Source of the DNA: Variovorax sp. MHTC-1
Lineage (GTDB): Bacteria; Pseudomonadota; Gammaproteobacteria; Burkholderiales; Burkholderiaceae_C
Assembly: GCF_003984645.1 (NCBI RefSeq)
Contig: NZ_RWKI01000022.1
Span: 1-64,000 of the forward strand
Length of the DNA: 64,000 nt
Reading direction: 5' to 3'
In this document: positions 17,604-26,193 of the stretch, piece after piece
Layout of the letters: every line of letters begins with the position of its first letter
Position numbering within the stretch: position 1 is the first letter of the stretch
Translations under genes and position numbers: made by a program
Notes under the pieces: generated by a model
Seen by the model: the letters and a program-made list of their open reading frames with translations, nothing else
Database searches by the model: none
What the model was told of the DNA's origin: nothing

Positions 17604-18343
17604 ATTCCAAGAACGTCATCGACGCCGCCATCCCCGGCATCGGCCCCGAATTCACGATCGCCTTCCAGCCGATCGTCGACCTCGAGCGGCGGGAAGTTTT
17701 CGCGCACGAGGCGCTCGTTCGAGGCGTTCGCGGGGAGGGGGCCTTCGAGGTGCTCGGCAGGGTGGAGGCGCGTCATCGCTTTGCCTTCCACGAGGCGTGC
17801 CGCGTGAGGTCGATCGAGATGGCATCGATGCTCGGCATGCAATCCAGGCTCAGCCTCAATGTCATGCCCAACGACATTGCACGACCGGCGGAATGTTTCC
17901 GCACCGCCATTCGCACGGCCGAGCGGGTGGGCTTTCCCGTCGATCGCCTGATGTTCGAGATCACCGAGGGCGAGCCGTTCAAGGACCTGCCCGAACTGGC
18001 CGCAACGTTCCGGACTTTCGAGCGCTTCGGGTTCACCTCGGCCATCGACGACTTCGGTGCTGCCTATGCGGGGTTCGAACTGCTGGCCGCCTTTCAGCCG
18101 GACATCGTCAAGATCGATATGAGCTTCGTTCGGGACATCCACCTCAGCGCCGTGCAGTTCACGATCGTGAAGGGGTTCGTCGCGACATGCGACGAGCTTC
18201 AGATCAAGGTGATTGCAGAAGGTGTCGAGAGCCGGGATGAATTGGACGCGCTGCGCAGGCTTGGCGTAAGGCTGTTCCAGGGCTACCTGTTTGCACGTCC
18301 TGGCATTGCCATGCTGCCGGACATTGCCTGGAGCGCGGCCTGA
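17600..18343 (+). CDS. Stand-alone EAL-domain c-di-GMP phosphodiesterase
   Basis: A 247-residue EAL protein starting at GTG 17600, which overlaps the upstream cyclase stop (GTGA). The catalytic set is visible: FAHEALVRG (EAL Glu), LSLNVMPND (Asn), FEITEGEPF (Glu), SAIDDFGAAYAGF (the DD pair), IVKIDMSFV (Lys), VIAEGVESRDEL (Glu) and FQGYLFARP (Gln). All metal and catalytic residues look intact, so it should hydrolyse c-di-GMP to pGpG. It has no sensory domain of its own. Coupling to the Cache-PAS-GGDEF gene suggests that the pair sets a local c-di-GMP level, perhaps for cellulose synthesis encoded further along. Confidence 0.92.
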   Translation: MNSKNVIDAAIPGIGPEFTIAFQPIVDLERREVFAHEALVRGVRGEGAFEVLGRVEARHRFAFHEACRVRSIEMASMLGMQSRLSLNVMPNDIARPAECFRTAIRTAERVGFPVDRLMFEITEGEPFKDLPELAATFRTFERFGFTSAIDDFGAAYAGFELLAAFQPDIVKIDMSFVRDIHLSAVQFTIVKGFVATCDELQIKVIAEGVESRDELDALRRLGVRLFQGYLFARPGIAMLPDIAWSAA

Positions 18344-18393
18344 GGTCACACGTCGTCTCGGCGAGGCTGATCCTCAGCCCTTGAGCTCGCCCT

Positions 18394-20076
18394 TCACCCC
18401 AGCTGCTCAACCGTGGCCGTCCTGCCCCAGGGGGGCGAGCGCTCGAAATCGGCGATCCAATCCGGGATCTGATCGGCCGGCAAAGGCTTGGCGATGCCGT
18501 AGCCTTGGCCCAGCGTGCAGCCCAGCGCCATGAGCGCATCGCCGTGGGCCACGGACTCCACACCCTCGGCAATGGCCTTGCGGCCCAAGCCACGTGCCAT
18601 CACCAGAATGCCTTCGACGATGGCTCGATCTTCTGCATCCTCGAGCATGCCGCGCACAAAGGACTGGTCCAGTTTGAGTGTCGCTACGGGGAGCTGACGC
18701 AAGTAGGTGAGGGACGAGTAGCCGGTGCCGAAGTCGTCCATAGTGATCGGCACGCCCAGTTCGTTGCAGTCGCCGATGAAATCGGCGACGGCGCCGAAGT
18801 CCTTGATCGCAGTGGTTTCCAGGATTTCCAGTTCCAGCACGCCGGCATGCAACTGCGGAAAGCACTTGAGGTGCAACGCCAATCGTTCGATGAAATCGGG
18901 GCGCAGCAGATGGCGCGGGCTGATGTTGACGCTGACTGAGGTCTTGACGCCAAGGGCGAACCACTGAGCAGCCTGGCGAACCGCCTCGCCGATGGCCCAG
19001 TCCCCGATCTGTTCCACCAGTTCGTGGTCCTCGATCAAGGGCACGAACGCGGCCGGCTGCAGCAGGCCGCGTTCGGGATGCTGCCAGCGAATCAGCGCCT
19101 CGAAGCCAATGACCACGCCGCGCTGCATGTCCACCTTGGGCTGATAGGCCAGGATGAACTCGTTTCGCACCAGCCCTTCCTTGATGCGCTGCCGAAACAG
19201 TTGCTCCTGCTGCTCCTCCAGAGCCTGCGCCGCATCGAAGAAGTGCACCTGGCTGCCGCCGGCGCGCTTGGCAAAGAAAACCGCGCGCTGGGCGTGCTGC
19301 AGCATCACCTCCGTCGGCTGCTCGCCATGCGCCATGAGCGCCACGCCCGCGCTGACGCGCAAGCGCGCCGATCGATCCTGCAGCCGGTAGGGGTGGGCCA
19401 GGCGTGCCAGGAGCTGCTGCAGCAAAGCTTCGCACTGCTGCCGGGTGGTGAAGGAAAGCAGGAGCGCGAACTCGTCGCCGCCGACCCGCGCCGCCACGGC
19501 GTCGGGCGGCAGCGCCGTCCTGAGGCGCCGGGCCACCTCGCGCAGCACCGCGTCGCCTCCCGAGGGACCGAACTTGTCGTTGACGTCCCGAAAGCGGTCG
19601 ATGTCCAGATAGACGACCGCCAGCAGGCGGTCGGAGTCGCCATCATGTGCATGGGGCGTCTGGCCCAGTTCCTCGATCGAAGGAATGCGGTTCGGGAGCC
19701 GGGTGAGAGCGTCGTGACGCGACAGCATGTCGAGCCGCTCACCGCGCACGCCCCGCGCCGCCAGCCCGAAGGTCCACAGGATGCAACGATCGTCCATGCG
19801 CTCGCCGCGCATGTCCACCAGGATGCTGCGACCGTGGTGGGCGCGCAGCGCGACGCGAAGGACGTCGATGGCGCCACGCGCCGGAACCTCCATGTCCTCG
19901 GAAGAAACAACGTCGGAATCGGGCTTCGACTCCGACCGGATCGGGAGCAAGTCGCCAAACGGCATATCGGCCAGTGCGCCGAGCGGGTAGCCGAGCAGGT
20001 TGTGCGCATCCTCATTGGCCCAGAGGATCTGTCCATCGCAAGTCTTGAGATGGCCGGCAAGGGTGCGACTGGGCAT
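18394..20076 (-). CDS. PAS-GGDEF-EAL dual-domain c-di-GMP protein
   Basis: A 560-residue cytoplasmic protein. An N-terminal PAS-like domain (TCDGQILWANEDAHNLLGYP, residues 10-100) precedes a GGDEF domain with RHDALTRLPNRIPS and intact GGDEF near residue 199 (AARVGGDEFALLL). No RxxD inhibitory site is in place. The EAL domain starts near 315 with VIGFEALIRWQHPERG, SVNISPRHL, LEILETTAI, PITMDDFGTGYSSL, TLKLDQSFV and AIAEGVESV, all intact. Both activities are possible; in many such proteins one domain dominates. It is convergent with the lone EAL gene (50 bp between) and lies between the c-di-GMP pair and the bcs operon. Confidence 0.92.
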   Translation of the reverse strand: MPSRTLAGHLKTCDGQILWANEDAHNLLGYPLGALADMPFGDLLPIRSESKPDSDVVSSEDMEVPARGAIDVLRVALRAHHGRSILVDMRGERMDDRCILWTFGLAARGVRGERLDMLSRHDALTRLPNRIPSIEELGQTPHAHDGDSDRLLAVVYLDIDRFRDVNDKFGPSGGDAVLREVARRLRTALPPDAVAARVGGDEFALLLSFTTRQQCEALLQQLLARLAHPYRLQDRSARLRVSAGVALMAHGEQPTEVMLQHAQRAVFFAKRAGGSQVHFFDAAQALEEQQEQLFRQRIKEGLVRNEFILAYQPKVDMQRGVVIGFEALIRWQHPERGLLQPAAFVPLIEDHELVEQIGDWAIGEAVRQAAQWFALGVKTSVSVNISPRHLLRPDFIERLALHLKCFPQLHAGVLELEILETTAIKDFGAVADFIGDCNELGVPITMDDFGTGYSSLTYLRQLPVATLKLDQSFVRGMLEDAEDRAIVEGILVMARGLGRKAIAEGVESVAHGDALMALGCTLGQGYGIAKPLPADQIPDWIADFERSPPWGRTATVEQLG

Positions 20077-20172
20077 GACGGTGGTTGTTGGAAGCGCAAA
20101 CGAGGCAAAGGCCTCGGGACATTCAGTTGCAGCCGCTATTGTTCCCCGAAAAACGAGGCACTCCTCGCTTCA

Positions 20173-21630
20173 TCATCTCTGGCGGCGCTCGCCGTCGTGC
20201 TCTCGGTAGTAGCTCGCCTTGTCCTCGTACATGGCCTTGTCCGCGCGCTGCAGCGCGCCATCCAGCTGCTCGCCCGCCTCGCAGGTCGCCAGGCCGATCG
20301 CGAGCTTCAGCACGTGCCCGCTTTGACCGGCGTAGAACTGGTTGTTGAGCTCGAGCATCGACACGATGCGATCGCGCATCGCCTCTGCGCCGCGCTGGTC
20401 GGTCTTCGGCAGCACGACGGCGAACTCGTCCCCGCCGATGCGCGCCGGCCAGCCGGGCTCGTCAACCGCCTTGCTCAGCACCTCGCCCACGCGGCGCAGC
20501 AGCGCATCGCCGGCGGCATGGCCTTCCTCGTCGTTGACAGGCTTCAAGCCGTTCAGGTCGATCGCCAGCACCGAGACCGGCCATGGGCCCTTGCGCGAAA
20601 GCCGGTTGAGCTCTTCCGTGTAATAGGCGCGGTTGCGCAGCTGTCAACACGTCGTGCTTGCCCAGGTATTCCAGGTAGGCCTCCGCCTTCTTCCTCGCTG
20701 TGATGTCGACCAGCGAAACCAGCACGAGGTCCCAGGTCGCGACCCGGTCTTCCAGCACGGCGAACTGCATGCGGATGTTGACCAGGTCGCCCGCGAGCGA
20801 GTAGTTGACGACCTCCCGCTGCTGCTGGGTCTTGCCGTCCCACAAGTCCTGCAGTTGCTCGGCGAAGGAGTCGTGCATCTCGTCGCGAAAGATGTGCGGG
20901 ATGTTCTCCAGCAGCGTGGCCTTGTCGGTCGCGCCGAACATGCGCAAGGTTTCGCGGTTGACATCGATGACACGGATTTCGCGCATGCAGCGCGTCACGA
21001 ACTCCGGATGCACCTTGATGAAGGTCGCGAAATCGCTGATGCCTCGCGCGCGTATGTCGTCGAGCAAGGCCTTGACGGCACTGAAATCTTCCACCCACAG
21101 CGACACCGGCGAATGGTCGAACAGGTCGCGTGCATAGGGCTCGCTCTCCTGGCGCAGCCGTTCGGCGCGCACGCGTTGGTGACGTCGTCCAATGAGACCA
21201 GCACCCGATCCCAGGACTCTTCATGCCCGGGCAGCACCCGAACGCGCACGTGCACATTGAGCCTGCGACCGTCCAGCGCGTAGTTGACCGTCTGGTTGTC
21301 GAAGCAGAGATTCTCGCGCCAGAGTTGGTCCAGCTCATGGATCACGGAGGCCGCCATGTCGTCACGAAAGACGCTGTCGAGCCGCGACAGCAGCTCGGCC
21401 TGGCTGGGGGCTGCGAGCATCGTGAGCGTGCTCTGGTTGACGCTCAGTACCCGCAACTGCGCCATGCATTCGCGCACGCGCTGCGGCTCGGCATTCAGAT
21501 GGTCCACCAAATCGACGACACCGTCGCGACGCCACGCTTCGAACAGCCGTTTGAGTCCGCTGTAGTCTTCAAGCCGCAGCGACATGGGCGCGAAATCGAA
21601 CATCGACTCGAAATCGGTGGAAGACGACAT
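20173..21630 (-). pseudogene. Tandem PAS-like - GGDEF diguanylate cyclase, frameshifted twice
   Basis: From ATG 21628-21630 the frame reads MSSSTDFESMFDFAPMSLRL and a first sensor module (SVNQSTLTMLAAP, LVSLDDVTNA). A shift near 21172 leads to a second, homologous module (FDHSPVSLWVEDFSAVKALL, DVNRETLRMFGA, LVSLVDITARKKAE). After KHDVLT an extra G near 20638 moves the frame again into LRNRAYYTEELNRLS, LAIDLNGLKPVND and ARIGGDEFAVVLPK, ending at 20173. The modules and the GGDEF active site are otherwise well preserved, so the breaks are recent or are sequencing errors. If repaired it would be a ~480-residue cytoplasmic cyclase. The two sensor modules are clear repeats of each other. Confidence 0.8.
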
Positions 21631-21731
21631 GGGCTCTTCTCCTTCGCATGGGAACTCGCGCCGCAATCATGCACGCGCTAGGCCGCGCCGTCTCTCGCAA
21701 AGCCGCCCAAGACGCGCTTCTTCGCTCAGAC

Positions 21732-24700
21732 CTATAGCAGCGGCGTGTACGGCGAGCTGAAGGGCTTGAGCGTCATGCCGCCGGTCGGGACGTTCTGGAA
21801 TCCGGAATTGCCGAACACGTAGCGCAAGTAAGCGTTGCCGGTGATCTGCCGATAGTCGCGCGCGTTGTTGAAACCCAGCGCGCCGCCCAGATAGAGCTGC
21901 GGCGCGACCTGATATTCGACGATCGCCGCGAAGCTGTACGCGACGCCCGTGCGTTGTGTGCCCGGAGCGGCAAATGCCGCCATGCCGGTCGCGAAAGGTG
22001 AAGGAAAGGGATCTTCCCTGAAGGACTGCACGCCGATCGATGCGTTCAGTCGCCACGCCATCCGGCCGTCGCGTCCGCTCCAATCGAGTGGCAGGGTCAG
22101 GCTGGCATAACTCTGCGGACTGAAGTAGCCGCCCTGCCCATAGGTGAACTGGCTGAGGTTCTTGTCGTAGGAGAGGAGGTCTAGGTTCATCCCCACGGTG
22201 AGCGAAGAGCTCGCGCTGCGCGACACGGGCAGGTACACGCCGCCGCCGAGTTCGTAGCGGCTGTTGGTCGTCACGTTCTTGCCGGTGATCGAATGGGCCG
22301 AGCCGTAGCCGTAGATGCCGTACCTCCCGAAATCGCGACCGAGATCGAGGCGAGCGCCGGTGGCGATCACGCCGCCCCACTGAACCCCCGTGCGCGGATC
22401 GCGCGTGCCGGCAAACGACAGCAGGCTGTCGGTCACGGGGCGGCGCGACAGATCCGCCTTCAACGAGACGTTGTCGGCGAACTGGCCTCTGTAGGTGAGA
22501 TTGCCGATGACGTTCGTTTCGGCGAAGCCCAGGGGCGTGGTGCCGATGCTGGCCTCGAGGTTCTTTCTCTCATAGCCCACGCTGAGGCCGACTCCGCGCG
22601 CATTCTGCGCGCCCGGGGCCTCGACGGCGCCGACCGACTGCAGCTGCGCGGCCTGGGCGCCACCGCCGAAGCGGCTGGCGGTCGTGACATCGGCGGCAAG
22701 CGTGCCGGCATCGAGGACGGTCGGCGTCGCGCCCAGGACGAGCCGGCCCTCGCCCACGGGAATGCGCGCCTCGATGGGTATTTGCCTGTCCGACAATCGC
22801 CCGAGCCCTGGCTCGCCGTCGCGGCGGCGATCCACGCCGCCCGCAGTGAGCGTGGCGCTGCGATCAGCCACGTCGCCGCCAACCGCCAGCTGGGTACCAG
22901 CCTGCCGCGCGTCGTAGCCGGCGCGCAAAGCGTCGAAATCCTTGCGCTGTGCGCTCGTCATGTCGGCCATTTGCAGCTGCTCCAGCACCGCCGCCAGCTC
23001 GGTGTCCTGATTCGCCTTGAACAGGAGCGAGGCATGCAGCAATCGGTCGGCGACCGATGGTGACTCGCCGTTCGAAACCAGTTGGCGGCTCAGGCTCAAC
23101 GCGCGTGTCGTTTCGCCTGCATCGCCGTAGGCGAGCGCGAGCGGGCCGATGGTCTCGCGCGGGACGTCGGCGCCGAGCGTTGACTCCGTCCGTGCCAGCA
23201 GGTCGCGTGCGGCGTCGGCTTGTCCCTGGCGCGCCAACTCCCGCGCCCGCTGCGCCTGATCCAGCGCCCACAGGCGGCGCTGCAGTTGCATCATGGCCGG
23301 CGTGCGCGATGCGGCAGGCAGGCGTTCGAGGTACTGCAGTGCCGCCGCCGGATCCCCGGCATCCGCCGCCAGCAACGCGCGCGTGTGGAGGTCATCGCGG
23401 GTGTCGCGCTGCGAGGCTGGCAAGCCGTCCATCATCTGGCGCACCTGCGCCTCCAGCCCTTGGCGGCGGTAGAGGAGGGCAAGGTCATGCCGGATCCAGG
23501 CACTGCTCGGGTCGGCCACCAGGGCCTCCTCGAGCGTGCGCTGGGCATCGGCGAGATGGCCGGCCTCCTCCTGTCGCCTGGCCTGCGCGCGCGCCTGGTC
23601 GATGCGAATGCTTTGCAGGATGGCGAACTGGTCGGCCTCTCGTGGTCCGAGCCGGCGCGACAGCGCCAGCGCATCGTTCACGCGGCCCTGCCGCGCGTAG
23701 GTGGTGATGAGGCCACGCAGCGCCTGCGCGTCACCGGGCTTCCTCTCCAGCACGCGCGCATAACCCTGCTCGGCCGCCGCCAGATCGCCGGCTTCCAGCT
23801 GCAGGTCCGCCAGTGCGGTCCTGCCCGCGCTCTCTCTCGAATCGAGTTGCACGGCACGCTCCAACAGACTGCGTGCGGCGCTCGGATCGTTTCGGCCGCG
23901 TGCCGCGCTGGCCTGCCCGAAGAGGTTCCAATAGGTGGCGCTTCGAAGCGCGGAAGCCCACTTCCTGGCACCGGCCTTCGAAGCCTGTTCCAGTAGCTCC
24001 TGGGCTTGCGCGAAGCGCTCCTGGCGCAGGCGTACAAGCCCGAGCCCGCCCAACGCATCAGGGTTGCCTGGCCGCAGTCGCAGCGCCTCCCGGAACCGCC
24101 GCTCCGCAGTCGAAAGCTCACCCCGCTCGAGGGCCGCGAAGCCCGGCCGCAGAGGATCGGTAGCCCCAGGCTCGGCGACTTGTGGACGTGCATCGTTCAA
24201 GTCCTGCAGGCGTTGGGCCACCGCCGGATCGGACTGTGTCGCGAGGTAGTCTCGGTAGAGCGCCGCATCGGTGGCGCGCGCGTCGAGCCAGAGCAGTGCC
24301 TGGCGCCAGCTGGCGCGCGCCGCAGGAGCGGTGGCAGGTAGCGTCGAAAGATCGACCAGGCTGCGGATGCCCTCGCGCCGTGTCGGCTCCCGGTACGTGT
24401 TCAGTTGCGCCAACGCGAGCTTGTAGTCGAGATTCTCCGGCTTGTCCCGCACGAGTTGTTCGAGACCCCTGCGGCCTTCGTCCCAACCTCCCGCACTGGC
24501 GCCGAGCAACTGGTAGTACTCGAGCGCGAGCGGCTCGGGCGGCGGCCGGTTGTTGAAGATCGTGCGGTACATCTGCACGGCCTCCGCCGTGCGCCCGGCG
24601 CGTGCGGCCGACCGCGCGAGTTGCAGGTCGGTGGCCCGTGCGCCGGGCTGCGGGTTGCGCGCTTCGAACCGGGTGGCCCTATCGTCGCCGGGGTGCGCAG

Positions 24701-24983
24701 CGCGCAGGCGCGCGATCCAGCCGCGCGCCGCTTCGGTATTGCCTCGTGCCAGCTCGACCTGCGACATGCCGTACAGGGCATCGGCAGACCGGGGATCTGC
24801 ACTGAGCAGCTTGCGCCAGCTGGCCTCGGCGAGTTCGAGGCGGCCGAGGCTTTGCCAGTAGATGCCCTGTTCGGTCAACGCGGTTCGCGCATCGCCCTGG
24901 GCCGTGGCCGGCCCTGCCGCTCCCAGCGCACCCCACGCGGCCAGGCACGCAAGCCGCGTCAGGCGAGTTGCGTGGATGGGCAC
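21732..24983 (-). CDS. bcsC: Cellulose synthase operon protein C (BcsC), TPR outer-membrane exporter
   Basis: About 1083 residues from the GTG at 24981-24983, giving a clean signal peptide (IHATRLTRLACL...GPATAQG). The frame is open further upstream, but that extension overlaps bcsZ. Roughly the first 750 residues are TPR repeats (YWQSLGRLELAEASWRKLL, ADALYGMSQVELARGNTEAA) that form the periplasmic scaffold. The C-terminal ~330 residues are the BcsC porin domain (RIPVGEGRLVLGATP, GVGLSVGYERKNLEASIG, YLGGALGFNNARDYRQI), which lets the glucan cross the outer membrane. The length fits the family (1100-1300). It is the last gene of bcsA-bcsB-bcsZ-bcsC and its start overlaps the end of bcsZ by 25 bases. 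Confidence 0.93.
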   Translation of the reverse strand: MPIHATRLTRLACLAAWGALGAAGPATAQGDARTALTEQGIYWQSLGRLELAEASWRKLLSADPRSADALYGMSQVELARGNTEAARGWIARLRAAHPGDDRATRFEARNPQPGARATDLQLARSAARAGRTAEAVQMYRTIFNNRPPPEPLALEYYQLLGASAGGWDEGRRGLEQLVRDKPENLDYKLALAQLNTYREPTRREGIRSLVDLSTLPATAPAARASWRQALLWLDARATDAALYRDYLATQSDPAVAQRLQDLNDARPQVAEPGATDPLRPGFAALERGELSTAERRFREALRLRPGNPDALGGLGLVRLRQERFAQAQELLEQASKAGARKWASALRSATYWNLFGQASAARGRNDPSAARSLLERAVQLDSRESAGRTALADLQLEAGDLAAAEQGYARVLERKPGDAQALRGLITTYARQGRVNDALALSRRLGPREADQFAILQSIRIDQARAQARRQEEAGHLADAQRTLEEALVADPSSAWIRHDLALLYRRQGLEAQVRQMMDGLPASQRDTRDDLHTRALLAADAGDPAAALQYLERLPAASRTPAMMQLQRRLWALDQAQRARELARQGQADAARDLLARTESTLGADVPRETIGPLALAYGDAGETTRALSLSRQLVSNGESPSVADRLLHASLLFKANQDTELAAVLEQLQMADMTSAQRKDFDALRAGYDARQAGTQLAVGGDVADRSATLTAGGVDRRRDGEPGLGRLSDRQIPIEARIPVGEGRLVLGATPTVLDAGTLAADVTTASRFGGGAQAAQLQSVGAVEAPGAQNARGVGLSVGYERKNLEASIGTTPLGFAETNVIGNLTYRGQFADNVSLKADLSRRPVTDSLLSFAGTRDPRTGVQWGGVIATGARLDLGRDFGRYGIYGYGSAHSITGKNVTTNSRYELGGGVYLPVSRSASSSLTVGMNLDLLSYDKNLSQFTYGQGGYFSPQSYASLTLPLDWSGRDGRMAWRLNASIGVQSFREDPFPSPFATGMAAFAAPGTQRTGVAYSFAAIVEYQVAPQLYLGGALGFNNARDYRQITGNAYLRYVFGNSGFQNVPTGGMTLKPFSSPYTPLL

Positions 24984-26170
24984 AGGACTCTCCAATTCGG
25001 CTGCAGCTGGCCGGCGCTGTCGAAGGCGTAGCGGCCATCGATCCACGCCTGGCCGAACAGCACCAGCATGCGTTCGTAGTAGGGCAGCGGCGCCAAGGCA
25101 GGCTGGGCCGGGCTCGGCGCCCGGTCGCGGATGCGCGCGATCTGCACGTCGAGCAGGCCTTGCAGCCCTTGCACCTTCAGGTAAGGCAGCAGCGCACCCG
25201 CGAAGCCGACCGGCGCGGCGCCGCGTGCAGCGCCGCTGTCCGTATCGACGTATTCGGGAAGCGGCTTCTTCTGTTGGAGCACTGTCCGCGGACCGTGCAG
25301 GGATTTCAGCAGCGGCGCGCGCGCCGGGTCCCGGGCGTGCAGCATGCCGGCCCAGAGATAGACGCGAATCGCGTCATAGCTCCCGACAGTGCCCTTCTCG
25401 GGGTCGGCCGTGAAGGCCTTGTCCTTTTCGGCCCAGGCACACCAGTCGGGGGCGAAGCCGCGCGGTGCGACAGCGCCCAGCATCCGCACAGTGTTGTCCG
25501 CGATCTCGCGCCACGGTCCCTGCGCGTCTTCCTGCTGGAACCGGCGCATGAGCTGCAGTGGCAGGTAACTCGGATTGAGCCGCCACAGCGGCCCGCTGGC
25601 GATCGCGCGCGGCCAGGGCAGCAGCATCCTGCCGAGTCCCGGCAGCGAGACGACCTCCTCGCGCGTGGCCGTCGAGAGCACGCTGCGGCCGAGCGCCCTG
25701 TAGCTCGCCTCGCTCCAAAGACGCCCCGCCTCGAGCAGCGCATAGGCGATCCACAGGTCCGAGTCGGAGGCCGGGTTGTCGTCGAGCACGCCCCAGCTTC
25801 CGTCGGGCTTGCGGCCCCATCGCCACGCCGGCAGCCGCTCACCGAGCCGGCCGGCCGCTAGATTGGCGTTGGTCCATTGAAGGACTCGGGCGAAGGTGGC
25901 GCGGTCGTTGTGAACCAGGGCGAGAAACAGGCCATAGGACTGGCCCTCCGATGTCGAGTGATTCTGCGGCGTGTCGAAGTCGATGATGCGGCCGTCGCGC
26001 TGGACGTGGCGCTCCACGAAGCTGGTCCAGTCCGCGGTGGCGAGGCATGCGCCGCTGTTCGCATACGCCAGGGCCGGCATGGCGGCAGTTAGGGGCGACA
26101 GCGAGAGCGCGGTGAGGTAGCGACGTCGTTCGGCACGCGCGGGGTCCGGGGGAGGCAGGGGGCTCGTCAT
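24959..26170 (-). CDS. bcsZ: Periplasmic endo-1,4-beta-glucanase BcsZ (GH8)
   Basis: A 403-residue protein from ATG 26168-26170 (MTSPLPPPDPARAERRRYL). The N terminus has an Arg triplet and then a hydrophobic stretch to PALAYA, an export signal of Sec or Tat type. The GH8 acid is in STSEGQSYGLFLALV and the base region in SYDAIRVYLWAGML; WGRKPDGSWGVLDDN and ASDSDLWIAYALLEAG are conserved substrate-cleft segments. BcsZ trims the growing glucan and is needed for normal cellulose assembly in many species. It sits 23 bp after bcsB and overlaps bcsC, as expected for a co-translated operon. Nothing abnormal was seen. Confidence 0.94.
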   Translation of the reverse strand: MTSPLPPPDPARAERRRYLTALSLSPLTAAMPALAYANSGACLATADWTSFVERHVQRDGRIIDFDTPQNHSTSEGQSYGLFLALVHNDRATFARVLQWTNANLAAGRLGERLPAWRWGRKPDGSWGVLDDNPASDSDLWIAYALLEAGRLWSEASYRALGRSVLSTATREEVVSLPGLGRMLLPWPRAIASGPLWRLNPSYLPLQLMRRFQQEDAQGPWREIADNTVRMLGAVAPRGFAPDWCAWAEKDKAFTADPEKGTVGSYDAIRVYLWAGMLHARDPARAPLLKSLHGPRTVLQQKKPLPEYVDTDSGAARGAAPVGFAGALLPYLKVQGLQGLLDVQIARIRDRAPSPAQPALAPLPYYERMLVLFGQAWIDGRYAFDSAGQLQPNWRVLCPSTQLA

Positions 26171-26193
26171 CGATGATTCAGGAGAGCCGCTCG

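Noticed and set aside
19024..20703. Plus-strand open frame of 559 codons opposite the GGDEF-EAL gene
   Set aside because: It is antisense to a gene with intact catalytic motifs, and it has no family signature of its own.
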